From: Asparagopsis taxiformis
Taxonomy: Eukaryota; Rhodophyta; Florideophyceae; Bonnemaisoniales; Bonnemaisoniaceae
DNA: 64,000 nt
Assembly: GCA_030407315.1 (NCBI GenBank)
Contig: JALQPE010001027.1
Location: 17,462 to 81,461, forward strand
Direction: 5' to 3'
The translations under genes were made by a program, and so were the position numbers. The notes beneath the pieces were generated by a model. It saw only the letters and a list, made by a program, of their open reading frames with translations. It did not search any database and was not told the DNA's origin. The stretch's first letter is position 1. Each line of letters starts with the position of its first letter. Below, piece after piece: positions 12,291 through 23,371 of this stretch.

Positions 12291-13690
12291 CACAGCACAC
12301 AACTCGATGAGCTTCACTTCGCGTCCACCTCTGCGCACCCGTCATGTTCCGACCATCTGCACGCCACTTTCCATCCGTGCGCCATCCCAACTGAACGAAT
12401 ATCCATCCTCCAACATTTCTCTGATGATTGCACGACTGTCAACTGGCACTTGCAAACAGCGCATACGTCTCGTGTAGCAGTCTCAACCTCACAAGTACTT
12501 CCTCATTTCTAACGATTGATTGTTCCACATGCTGAACATATAATTGCGTCCAGCGTGGGACAGGTACCACGTCGAGGCACATGCGAATGTTACCGAGCTT
12601 GCTCGATACCTGCAGCAGCCAATCTTGAAGCTGCGCGCTGCAGCCTGTCCAGACATGGTGCATTCGGAATGCGAACGAATGCGTGCCAATTCTGAAACCA
12701 TTCGAGACGCATTGTATGTATGTCGACTGGCTGTATGTTCCCAGCCTGCATACGAAATCATCGAGTGCACGTATCGGCCTCCTCCGGTCTGCAACAACAG
12801 TCTTGGCAGCACTGCCACAAGTTGAAACTCACATCTAATGTTACCCCGATCTCAATGCATTTCAAGCGTAATGTCTGTATCACGCACCGCCATTATCGCA
12901 GTTCGTCCGTTTCACCCGTAGCCCAATAAACCCCAGCACTACTACTACTCCGACCTATGTCCTCGATCACACAGTTCATTTCCAAAAACCCTTTATCATC
13001 ATCCTACCTACCTTCTAAACCTACGTCCAGCAGCCAACCTGCATTCATTCCAGCTTCGCCCACTCTGGCCGAACCCAATCGAGCCACTCCATACCCGCAC
13101 TGTGCCTTCTTCCTGCCCAATACGTAACGTATTATCGGTCCGTAATTTTGTGCCGTGAATTCCACCCGAGATGTGCAGACGATTTGGAGATTGCGTCGTT
13201 GTCGTGCAGCATGTGTTGCACCTCGTCGCATTTGACAGCCTTCATATCAGTCACACTCTTGGACGAAACAAGTCAGGCAGTCGGCGCGTGGCCAAGTAGC
13301 GCTCAAAATTTCATATCCAATGCATTCGCCCTCAATCCATCTTCCATCTATACATGATCAATGATTTCACTGTGGGTCACGATCAGCGACAGTGCCCGTG
13401 ACATAGTGGAGAACAAGCTGGTCTGGAGCACAGCTTCAACATTCGGCATGTAGACTATGGATGGTATGGCGATGCTGCAGACGTGTCCAGTCACTGTAGA
13501 TTCGCATTGTCTTTTGCTTCCGAACGACAACTATTGCGCACATACCTGCCAGGCAACGAGCCCCCGAGTTTGGAAGATCTGATCTTCAATGCCGAGCGGT
13601 GCGTTGGCCGCATCTTCCGGAGCGTGTCATCGGAGTTGAAGATCGTGGCGGTGGTGATTGGCTGTTTCTCTGAAAATACTCGAAATTGAA
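12291..13690. repeat. Spacer-module relic homologous to unit 3 distal part
   Basis: Collinear with 53,500-54,400. Shared anchors include the CATCATGTTCCGA/CGTCATGTTCCGAC block, GTTACCGAGCTTGCTCG followed by CCTGCAGCAGCCA, and GGAAGATCT followed by GTGTTGGCCG-like sequence near 13,577. Divergence is considerable. No conserved open frame spans it, so it is read as a decayed non-coding part of an older tandem unit. Confidence 0.6.
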
Positions 13691-14306
13691 AAATCGAGCG
13701 ATCACGTCAGATGGACGCGACTCGTTTTACACGAGACGTGTTGAAGAATGAATTGCACTCGCGTCGCGACACACAACTAGCGAGACATGAGAATGACAAA
13801 GGTGCGACTCGTTTGAGTCCTTCCCGACGCGAATTATGCACTATTTGTTACGCAATAACATGGTTCTATCCTAGGCCATATGCAGCGAGAAATAGCATGT
13901 GCGAGATATCAATCGACACTTTGGTTTGTACTAAAGGTGATGGTACCAATTCTGTACCCAGTATTACAATGACAGCAAGCGCTGCCCGTGATTTGTTCCA
14001 AAAGACGCATCTCATGCCCATGAATGATATTTAACAACTGCCCAGTCGGATTACCATCCAGCGTTTTTCACTGGTGGCATTTCAGCGCTCCGTTTTCACA
14101 TTCAGCTCTTCTCCATCATCGCATCAAACTTTGGTACACTCACACTGGCGAAGCGCCACGTCTACAATGAGCAGCCCGCCATGCAGCTATGCCCCAGTAA
14201 TAAAGTAAACTGAGATCGATTAATCGCGGTCATGTTTGTTCTTGGCCATGTGATACTCAAATCTTCAACTCTGCTTTACCTCCTACACTGTCTCCTACCC
14301 ATTATC
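13691..14306. other. 3' flank of NLR copy 2, no supported gene
   Basis: Sequence immediately downstream of the copy-2 stop codon (minus strand), expected to include its 3' UTR. One 107-codon plus-strand frame (13,711-14,034) has no recognisable domain and is not called. Confidence 0.4.
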
Positions 14307-17300
14307 TTACACCTCCGCACCGCTAGGCCCAGCTCCTCCCCCGCTGTCCACCCGCTTCTTCGCCTCTACAATCGCTTCTACTATCTCCTCGACAAATCTC
14401 CTCTGCCCTGCCTTTTCTCCCTCGCTCGTCCCATTCGTGACCCCTTTCTTGTTCTCGATGCCAGTGATACTCCTCAGCGACTGTAGAGCTTTCAGCACAT
14501 CCCCAATCCCGTATCCCTTCTCTCCCGCCATCCGCTGTAGAAATCCCTCCTTCATAAACACACTTTCGTTCTTCTCATCAACCAAAGAAAACAGCGTGCT
14601 CTCATTTCTGCAGTCATTCAACGTCAGCCGGTAGAACACAGGAATGATCACTACCTCACGCTCACCGCCCTTCTCATACCGCTCGAGGAAGCACATCAGC
14701 TCTTTGAGTGTCCACTTCCGAGCAGCAAACTCTGGTGACAGAATCACAACCGCAATCTTCGCAGTTTGCATAGCCCGATTCATCTTCTCTGCTGCATTCT
14801 GTCCGGGCCTTAGTTCTGCCTGGTCCAGGAACACCTTGAAACCCAGTGCTACCAATATTTCGTATAGTATTTGAGCGATGGTAGATTTGTCGGGGCCGGC
14901 GTGACTGATGAAGACGTCGTAGACTTCATCTGCTTCAGTGTGTGTGCTTGTGTTTGGTAGTGGGGTTGGATGGGATTGGGGAAGAAAAGGTATAGGAGGA
15001 GGTTCATTGCGCGGTGGGAGCTGGGTGTTGTCAGTTATGAGATCAATGTAGAACATACCTCTTCCCCGTAATAGCAGGTGTAATCGGGATGAGTCGGCGA
15101 TGTAATGGGCTCCAAGCACATAACCTTCCACGGTGGCAATGATGGAAGATGATGTGCCTTGGCGGTATGTTACATTCGGTGAATATTCGAAGAACCTTCC
15201 ATTGAACTCCTTGTTGTAAACCAAGTGAGGAGTTTCGGTGCTGCTCATTACGGTACTATCGCAGTTGAGCTGTGCTTCGTCCAGCGCTTCTCCAGACTGC
15301 ACATTCCAGGACATGGACTTCGTACGGACGACTGACCGATTGTTGTCATCTGGGTTCGGGTTTGATGCTGCAGAAGCTGAAACAATATTTCCATCTGCAC
15401 TGAATGACAGTGTCCCAATACCCCGTCTCAGTTCATCTTCTGTCGTAACACTCCAGTAACCGTAACTCGAAGAATTCGATGCCTCATCCTGTTCAGCGGA
15501 TGCCACCGAAAACGCCCATTCTTCTAGATCTGGAAGCGAATGCAAAACATTCCCATTCTGACTGTCAACGATGTAAACAACACAACTCTGGTATTGAGAA
15601 TATGCGACGAATCGCTGGTCATTTGACACGGCGAATGGTTCAGGCAAACGATGCCCATCGGATTTTGTGACACTCAAAATAACGCGATCGACGCGCTCTG
15701 ACACGTCACACACGTTCCGTATCTCCATCAATTTCGGCCAATAATTGTACGTCACCATTGTTGACCCATCTTCAGAAATGCCAAAGCTGCGCACATCGGG
15801 AAGAAATGGAGAGACCGACTCGATGGTGTTGCCGACTTGTCGCACATCACAAACTTGCACTTCATCTTCAGTCAACACGTACAGATCCGAGCCATCTCCC
15901 AGACATAGACGTTGTACACGAGAATGCGACAGATAGGGACGGGTGTCCACGAGTGACACCTCCCGACCATCGTTGTCCACCCGCCATACGCTGATGTTGT
16001 CCCGATCTGCAGAAAATAACAAGCGCCCATCGCCACTGAACAGAACACAGTTCACCCAATCATGATGTGCGTCTGGCGATTTCCACAGTTGCTCGCCACT
16101 CTGCATATCCCAAACCCGAACACTTCGATCCTCCGACGCTGACGCCAGTAGTCTCCCATTAGCGCTCAACGACACACTGTACACACATTCTGTGTGCCCC
16201 TCGAACACGGTGCCGGTGTCCTCGAAACTTTCCGTATGCCATAGACGGATCGTTCCATCGAATGATGCAGACACCATCACATGTTCGCTTACTCCGATGG
16301 CCAGCGAAGTCACTCCATCATCATGAGCAGCGACAGTTTGAACTACATTCCCGCTCGGTATGTCCATCACGAATAGTCGTCCTCGGTTAGTACCCAGAAC
16401 AACTTTCTCCAACGATGGCAATACTTGCATGCAGTTAATCCATTCTTCGTCTTCTAGTTCCACTTGCATCGTTCGCCATTTCTCTTCGTTCTTCCATATC
16501 GTAACTTCCCCGAGAAGGTCGCACGAATACATCAACCCTGTGTTGCGGTCGAGAAATACAGACACAACAGGATGAGGTGGGCGATGAACTAGAGTCTTCT
16601 TCACCGTCCCATCATGCCCATCCAACACCCATATCTCCCCTTCCACCCCTCCCACGATAACTTCTCCCCCCGTACCGAAACACATGCATTGTCCAATACC
16701 TTCCAGGTTCACTACACCTCTCAACCAGCTACTCCCACTCTCCAGTACCCCAGGCCCACAACGAGCCCATGGCCGCTCCCCATATCGCTCAATACTATCA
16801 ACTATTCGCTCCACTATTCCACTCTCGCTCACTACATCTCGCAGTCGCCCAAATAGTTGATACGTACATTCTTCTCGATTCTTCATACAGTGCGGTATTA
16901 TGCACAGCTCCATTGCCCTCACGACAACAGACAAATCCCGCACTATTCTTCTCACATTCTCCTTCTCTTCTTCCTCTTCCAGATACTTTCGCAACATCTC
17001 AAGCTCGGTGATGACCTTGCGAAACGCCGGTCGCTCTTCATCCTTGTTTATCTCTTCGATCCAGCGATAATCCGTCAACAACTGTACCGCCTCAGTGATG
17101 CGCCCAGCTCCGAGAAGGTGTCGAACCACATGCTCCCTCATGTACTTCTCGCTCTCAGTCTTCTTCAGCTTCCACCATTCTTCTTCTTCAATCTCATTCT
17201 CTCCGGTGCTCCCATTCCCAGACACTTCGAATGAATCAACTAGCCTCCCATGCCACTTCATCGTCCCACCTTCTCCCTCACTCATCTTCACACTTAGGTC

Positions 17301-18694
17301 CAACACCAAGTCGTGAACACGCACTCCCACTACCCCTTGGCCCTCTTCTCGAACTTCTGACACCAGACTGTTTCGTGATAACATCATCACTCCAGCCTCC
17401 ACATCACTCACTCCCCACAATCGCTCAATCACACACACTGGCAAAATCATCTGTTTCTCCATGATGCACAACGACCGAAACATGTCTCTGGCACCGAGCT
17501 CATCTGCCAGTTCTTCTGTCTTCTTCGTCGACTCCCACCTCTCCTCGAGAAACTGTAGACTCGTCTCTAGTGCATTGCCCAGGCCTTTGTGCCCATCTCC
17601 ATGTTCTGCACCAGCAACTTGTCGAGGCTTCGTTTTCAATCGCTCCCAGTACAGACTGAAAGCAATCTCGTCACACACACTCGAGCTCGGGTCCATCTGC
17701 TGCCTCACTCCAGAGCCAGCAACACTCAATGCAAGTGGTAATCCAGCACATGTTTCGAGAATGCTGTTCAGTGCGTTCTGGTTCTGAGGTGAGAGTGACG
17801 AGACATCGTAAGTTTCGATACGTGCATGGTGGCAGAATATGCGGAGAGTCTTGTCGGTGTCCAATTCTTCGGGTTTGATTGATACAGTAAAGGTACGAAG
17901 GCCATCAGCTATATCCCTGCTTCTTGTCGATGTCAGCATCTTCAACGATGAATTACGATTGGTTTGCACAGCTTTGTTCATTGCACACACCAAGTTGTAC
18001 ACACTTGCATTGACATCCCAACATCGTCAAAAAGCAACAGGTAATGTTTCGTCCCTAGACGTTGCATGAGCTTAGTAATCATCGTGCGGTGCGTGTCCTC
18101 AGAGGCGGCCATTTCTATGAAATCATCTGAAAAGTCTGGGAACGTCGATTTCACAAATGTTTCTAGATGACGGATAAACGAGGAGAGCGTAATGTCGTGA
18201 CCAAGCTCAAAAAACCACACACCATCATAGTATTTGTCCTTGACCTCGCTGTCACCACCAAGAGCGCACAGAATGGTTGTCTTCCCTGCTCCGCCCATAC
18301 CAACAAGTGCGATAGAGCTTTGCGATCGGTCATCAGACAGAAGGGCGCGCTTCACTACACTCTCGGGCGCGGTGGAGGATGGTGACAGATCGAGTATCGG
18401 GGGCAGAATAGACGGGACATAGTCGGATCTTTCGACAACGTGCACTCGGGGGATAGCAAGCGGGGCTAGAGAAGCAGATTGGGTTGGAGAGGACTGTGAC
18501 GGTGGGGAGGACGTCGGAGGTGCTGGCGAGACGGCCAGTGCAGTGATCGGTGCGGAGGACGCGGCGGGGGAGTCGGTGGTCGGTTGAGGCGTCGGTTGGC
18601 TTGGGTCGCTAGAAACAGGAGCTTGGTTAGACGGTGAGGCGGAGGTTGCAGGATTGGGAACAGAGGGGTTTGGTCGAGAGAGGCATTTACCCAT
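14307..18694 (-). pseudogene. NB-ARC/WD40/TIR NLR-like gene, copy 2, one frameshift
   Basis: Full-length relative of copy 3, read in two frames: 17,978-18,694 (238 residues, through Walker B LLLFDDV) and 14,307-18,002 (the remaining 1,231 residues from YNLVCAMNKA to the TIR tail). The switch is caused by CCCAAC near 18,020 where copies 1 and 3 have CCCAAAC. The N-terminal 700 codons are nearly the same as copy 1. The WD40 region differs from copy 3 mainly in propeller-surface positions. The TIR (from DEVYDVFISHAGPD) keeps a WTLKEL motif with the putative catalytic Glu, but is clearly diverged from copy 3. Either recently broken or a 1-nt A-run sequencing error; the otherwise clean 1,231-codon frame favours a very recent change or an error. 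Confidence 0.88.
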
Positions 18695-18999
18695 GGTGCG
18701 ATACGTGTGTGAAGACAGTGGAGAGAGAGGAGAGCGTTAGTAGAGGAGATGGTTGGAACGAATAGGACGAGTAGAACAAATAGAACAAGCCAAGAGCTGA
18801 AGACGGAAGCGGTAGCGGAGGGCGTTTCGGTGATATGAGAGTGGAAGAGTCGGCGGCGCGCAGAGTTGCAGAGAGGACGGGGCTGACGTTGAGATCGTGG
18901 GAATGACGTTGACGTCGAAGTTTCCCACTTGAGATACGGTGCAATGTCCACGTGTAGACCGGAATAGAAATATCCGCATTGTTGTCATCAATCCATAGT
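18695..18999 (-). promoter_or_regulatory. 5' flank of NLR copy 2
   Basis: Near-identical to 2997-3301. A 315-bp LTR-type insertion starts at 19,000, immediately after target pentamer ATAGT. Promoter role is inferred from position only. Confidence 0.45.
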
Positions 19000-19314
19000 T
19001 GACAAATAATTCTCTAATACTTTAATTAATTTAATTACATTCACAGTAGACTCAAGCGTGAACATATACATGGCCGACGACGCGCCATCAAGTAAACGTC
19101 CGGCAGGACGAATCTCTTTCTCAACAGGTTATGGGCCCAGGCACTCCACTGGCACACTTCACACCATCCCGGGTTCAACTCCCGACGATTACACACAACT
19201 TCCCTCCTGTCCGGGCCAAAATAGGCAGGTCTAAATACCGTGAGTGTTGGATAAATACCTTTATCCTCGTATAACCACTAAGTCACACCGGACATGTGGT
19301 TCATTGGTTTTACA
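19000..19314 (+). mobile_element. 315-bp miniature LTR element with unlike ends (chimera)
   Basis: Unit 1 lacks this sequence. The insertion is flanked by perfect 5-bp duplications ATAGT (18,995-18,999 and 19,315-19,319). Layout: 5' terminal block 19,000-19,126 (127 bp, TGACAA..CAACA); initiator-tRNA primer site GGTTATGGGCCCAG 19,127-19,140; about 104 bp internal; 3' LTR 19,245-19,314 (70 bp, TGTTGG..TTACA). The internal region and 3' LTR match the 257-bp element at 62,553-62,809, but the 5' block does not match its LTR. No coding capacity, so it must rely on proteins of other elements. Unlike ends with an intact duplication suggest a chimera formed before integration. Confidence 0.85.
19172..19182 (+). 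promoter_or_regulatory. tRNA-type B box in miniature element
   Basis: GGTTCAACTCC fits the RNA polymerase III B-box consensus and sits in a possible T-arm (CGGG-TTCAACT-CCCG). The same block is at 62,684-62,694 in the other miniature copy. No convincing A box or full cloverleaf was found, so polymerase III use is speculative. Confidence 0.4.
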
Positions 19315-21240
19315 ATAGTAGAGCATGTGTTGTGTGCAATGATCATCTGCCAAGTGGCAGCCAATCATACCCAAACAGAATATTGTGATGCGGATCCTAC
19401 AGTGTCCGGGGGTCAGAGCTGAGCCAAGGATCGTGAATTGCAGCGGGTGGACAGGACGAATAGAACAGGGGCAGGGAAGGGGTGAGTGTTGGTGGAAGAC
19501 GAGTCGGTGAAGCGGAGGGCGAGGAGTCCCCAGCAGCGGTGTCGCAGACGACTGTGTGAAATGGCTGGCAGTTTTCGGGAGGAGTCGAATTGAGATGTGA
19601 AGTGGATTAAATTTGTGGCCCGAGTTGGTAGAGTCATTGCTTGGAAACACCGGTTGCAATCATGCTGCATCGTGTTCAGCATCTGGCACAAGCTGCGCCA
19701 CGAATCATAGTCTACAGCCCCGCGTGTCGTGATAAGCGCCCTCCTGTCGTGGAAGGAGAGGCATTGTAGGACACTGTAGTCGGCCGTGTAAAGCAGCGCA
19801 GCGATCAGATCCGTGGGCAGTGGATGAACTAATGCGGGGTATGGAACGACGGACAATACGGGGCATGGGTGACGATTGTGGACAGATTGAAAATGATCAA
19901 CATTTGCTGAGTGAGTGCCACGGCTGCTTCTGTCTAGTCAACGCGTTCATTGTTTTGTGGTGTAGTATCATATGACACAAACTGGACGCTGTTACGGCAC
20001 TGGGAAGGAGACTGGTGCAAAGGAAAGTGGAATAAACGATACGTCCTCGAACAAGGATTATTAAACTAGTTACGATGTTCAATGATATGAATTAGCGCTA
20101 CAAGTTTATGGAGGCCAATCGGAGCGGATGTGGAAATAGCTGAGGAGTGGACATATCTCAGCATGAGCTGCGCGTGGAACGTACTGCGCAGCGTGGTATA
20201 CCACACATGGATCCCACACTCGCAAGTGTTCAGTGCACAAACTGACAAATGCAAGTGTTGCCACAACGAAATCAGCACACATATCAGTCATATGACGCAG
20301 TTGACGTACATCTTCAGATATGGTTGCTCCAAATAGTCAAAGCGCGTAGCATACATACTATTGGCACATGCCACATGTTCCCGACACGACGCAAAGACAG
20401 TAAGATAAACTTATTCCATTTACGCCGTAATCCGTCAGCAACTGCACCCGAACAGTACCGCACTCTTTGTCTGCAGCCTCAACGCCGAGAGGCAAACTTT
20501 GACGCCGTACCACACACACGCGCGTTTCGACACGTCGGGAATGCTCACGCCAGAGTAAAGCGACTGCCCCTACAGTTCGAGTTCGTGACGATTCGACGCT
20601 CTGCACGGATTGTCGGATGATCACAAAGCATTACAAGCAAAGAGTTACGGTAATTAGCACAACCAATACTTGATTGGCGCCGCCGGGCCGGCAGCGACCG
20701 AGAAAAGGTAGACAGTTACCGTTATCGATACGATGGATTGAGTAGAGTATGGGGGCATCTCAGTGTGTCAATTCAAGACGCCAAATATTTCACACTATTT
20801 GCAGCTTCTATACTTTCCCACTTGTTTCCGCCAAAACTTTCACACACTTTCACAAGTACCCTCGAGGGTAATTCAATTCAACTGAAATCGATCGCACTGT
20901 CCATCGGAGTAACACGTTTACAGATTTCAGTATTTCATTTTACACATTTCTGAAATGAGCTCTCACACGTATGCAACGTTTCTGGAAAAGTATCATACGG
21001 TGTGCCTATTGTTTCTGAAATCCAACAACATAGCGAAATCCATTATGTATTCCCACTGCGTTTCCCTCCTTTAGCAAGCAATAATCCGACCAAGTATCGA
21101 TACTAACTTGTAGACGAGCGCATTCTCCGAGTCCGATGTTCTATTGCGCGTTCTCAGTGGCTCTACTTGACGATGAGGCCGGCTGCTACAGCGCACCATT
21201 ACACACTCTACCCATACCTACAACGTTTCATACACTACCT
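19315..21240. repeat. Spacer module of tandem unit 2
   Basis: Continues the unit-1-like flank after the miniature element. Near-identical to 3,297-4,845 until about 20,858, then more diverged alongside 4,846-5,180. Contains the small conserved frame 19,413-19,856. Confidence 0.75.
19413..19856 (-). CDS. Small conserved ORF in spacer module, unit 2 (unknown function)
   Basis: 147 codons, same orientation as the NLR gene and about 1.2 kb upstream of its start. Not recognised. The first half contains LPTDLIAALLYTADYSVLQC and DRRALITTRGAVDYDSW, weakly F-box-like. The second half is Ser/Arg/Pro-rich with no motif. Unit 3 has the same frame open (150 codons, different N-terminus) with few changes, and unit 1 has it broken by one base. 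Conservation could simply reflect recent duplication of the whole module, so coding status is unsure. Confidence 0.3.
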   Translation of the reverse strand: MSVVPYPALVHPLPTDLIAALLYTADYSVLQCLSFHDRRALITTRGAVDYDSWRSLCQMLNTMQHDCNRCFQAMTLPTRATNLIHFTSQFDSSRKLPAISHSRLRHRCWGLLALRFTDSSSTNTHPFPAPVLFVLSTRCNSRSLAQL

Positions 21241-21329
21241 CCCATCTATCTATCACATAGTTCCGTTTCTGTGCAATAATAAACATAGTAGAGAGGTGCA
21301 TCAAAGGGTCAGCACTTGCACCGGTTTCC
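21241..21329. other. Short spacer between tandem-unit module and TIR-tail relic
   Basis: AT-rich transition sequence with an AATAAA-like element near 21,280. No gene. Confidence 0.3.
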
Positions 21330-21412
21330 AGCCGCTTCCTACCCCCCACAATCGCATTCCCAATCGTTTCTACAAACCTGTTCTGTCCCCTCCTTCATTC
21401 TGCGCTCTTCCC
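21330..21412 (-). pseudogene. TIR-protein C-terminal tail relic 1
   Basis: Read on the minus strand, one frame gives RRGQNRFVETIGNAIVGGRK, which aligns without gaps to the copy-2 tail AGQRRFVEEIVEAIVEAKKR. An in-frame stop lies just upstream and nothing of the TIR core is recognisable. It is an isolated 3' remnant of another NLR-like copy. Short length limits certainty, but the collinear RFVE..I..AIV pattern also fits the second relic at 22.7-23.0 kb. Confidence 0.55.
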
Positions 21413-22697
21413 AGCTACACGCACTCACACTCTGTTTCCGCTCTTCTCCAACTGTCGGTCCTGCACCACTCCCACTCTTGTAGATAATACCACAAACACC
21501 GCTCTCGATATCTCAATTTACGATCTCCAGATGCACAGACTTGTCGCATTCCCATTGGCACACGCCACAGTCCCCGTGCCCCACCAACTTGGAATGCGCC
21601 GGCAATGCGCACAACTCATCCAATTTTTCTACCACTCGATGCACTCGCTCGATTCAATTCCCGACAGCTGTCCAAACACCGCTCGCCATCGGACGACTCG
21701 CGACCAACTCGACCCGCTCATCGATACTCGCATGCTACAGACTGCACCAAACCATCGAGTCTCAGTCACACCCGCAATGGCGCACCCGACGCTCGCATCA
21801 ACATCCCGCCGTCGCCATGCAGTGGGCGTACCGATTGCTACATGATCGCCTGTCCATCACTGCGGAAATTCCATCGCCAAACACGGACCGTTTCCATTAC
21901 GTGCCAGCCATGTTGCGCGTAGCTGTGTCTCAGCTTGTATCATGCGCAGTTTGAAACAGAGGCAGACCCATGATGCGAGAAGGCGCGTCTGAACGGTCGT
22001 CGCCGACTGCCGTTTGGGGGCATCCGATCGGAGGGATGTGGCGGCATGCAACTGCACTGCGTGATGTCTACGGGCTGGTTGTTTTGCATGTCGGTACAGC
22101 AAGCGCAACGATCTGTGTCATGTGCAAGAGGGGGCAAATGCGATCGAGTTGGGTGGTTGCAGTTGCCGTTTCCGGACATGTCTACTGTCGAGATGCGACT
22201 CATCGATTGCCGATGGGCGTTCGTGGCGTCGATGAAATGGAGCGGGGTACGGGTGGCTGCCAATGGGGCACGTGACGTTGCATTGTGGCGAGTGGTATCG
22301 ATTTTTCGCTTGCACTCCGCGTAGAATACTGTGGAATATGTTCACTGACATCGACGAGTCCTGGACATCTTGGGCGCGAATGCTTTTGATAAGTTGCAAC
22401 TGTCCTGCACCTGCACTTGTTCGCTCAGACACAAGACCACATTTAGTGACATTTGTTTCACCAACAAATCGCACATCAACGGAATCGTATCTCGCCCATT
22501 TCATACGTATGTCAATAAACATGACTACAACTTTTACCAACAACACGATCATATGCGTTACCCTTTCTAGGAATACCTCTGCGGCCGAGAAACCAGTCAT
22601 CCCGTGTGAAATCCCTTGTTGCCGGCGCATTCTTGTCACCTGAAATACTCAAATGATGGGTTCTTCATCACTGTTCATCTTCCCAATTTGCGATTTC
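21413..22697. other. Intergenic with weak spacer homology, no gene
   Basis: Short overlapping frames only. A GGTTGCAGTTGCCGTTTCC block near 22,155 resembles 9,398-9,415, suggesting another degraded spacer copy. No RNA gene or element ends recognised. Confidence 0.4.
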
Positions 22698-22979
22698 TCA
22701 TCGTTGCGCCATACTATGACCAACAGCCTCGCCACTTTTCCGCCTCATGCACTCGACTATTGCGCCCCTGATGCCATCGACAAATTTCGGATGCCCCGCC
22801 TTCTCCGCACCCCTATCTCCAGTCACTGCGGTTTTCCCAATACCCTTTGCATTGTCCAGCGACTGTAGCGTCCTCAACACATCCCTTACCCCGTGCCCCG
22901 TCACGGTCATTCCGCCGTTTGCCCCAAAAGTCGTTCTACCTGCGATATTGGCACCAGCAGGCACAATCACAGACCGCAT
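22698..22979 (-). pseudogene. TIR-protein C-terminal tail relic 2
   Basis: A 93-codon open remnant. Its second half (GHGVRDVLRTLQSL, then EKAGHPKFVDGIRGAIVE) aligns with the end of copy 2 (GYGIGDVLKALQSL, then EKAGQRRFVEEIVEAIVE). The TIR core upstream is not recognisable. It sits just past the 3' end of copy 3 in the same orientation, as expected for the last trace of a deleted neighbouring tandem copy. Confidence 0.7.
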
Positions 22980-23371
22980 TCCAGGATTTTCACCGATGGC
23001 GCTTCCATTGGAGCAGATAGCGAACGGTTCGAAAGCTCGAGTGATGGGAGGTGAAAATGCATGTACTTGCTTACGAGGAAATGCATGTTGCAGTAGAGTT
23101 CATATCGTTCAACGCACATTATTGAGATTCTGATGGAGCCAATAGTGGTGCATTCGTCGTTGCGGAATGATAGTGAAGCAGTCGTGGATGGAATGGTGGG
23201 GGTGCATTTTCAGTGCCCCAACATCCACGCTACCACTCTTCCGCTTCGCTATATCCACTATCTGTTGGTCCCGACAAACGCCCGACTGTCGTCAATCCCG
23301 CTGGAAGTGAACTCTCCCCACACCGATGCGCACAACGAATTTCTTCAACGTGATTTTACTGCAAGATATCT
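22980..23371. other. 3' flank of NLR copy 3
   Basis: Follows the stop codon of copy 3 on the minus strand and would contain its 3' UTR. No other gene or repeat recognised. Confidence 0.4.

Noticed and set aside
11883..12512. 209-codon plus-strand frame
   Set aside because: Composition-driven, no domain, and partly overlaps the spacer relic that is not open in unit 3.
1..21240. Units 1 and 2 as a mere assembly duplicate
   Set aside because: Not fully excluded, but private insertions, scattered single-base differences and the divergence step at 4,845 favour two real loci.
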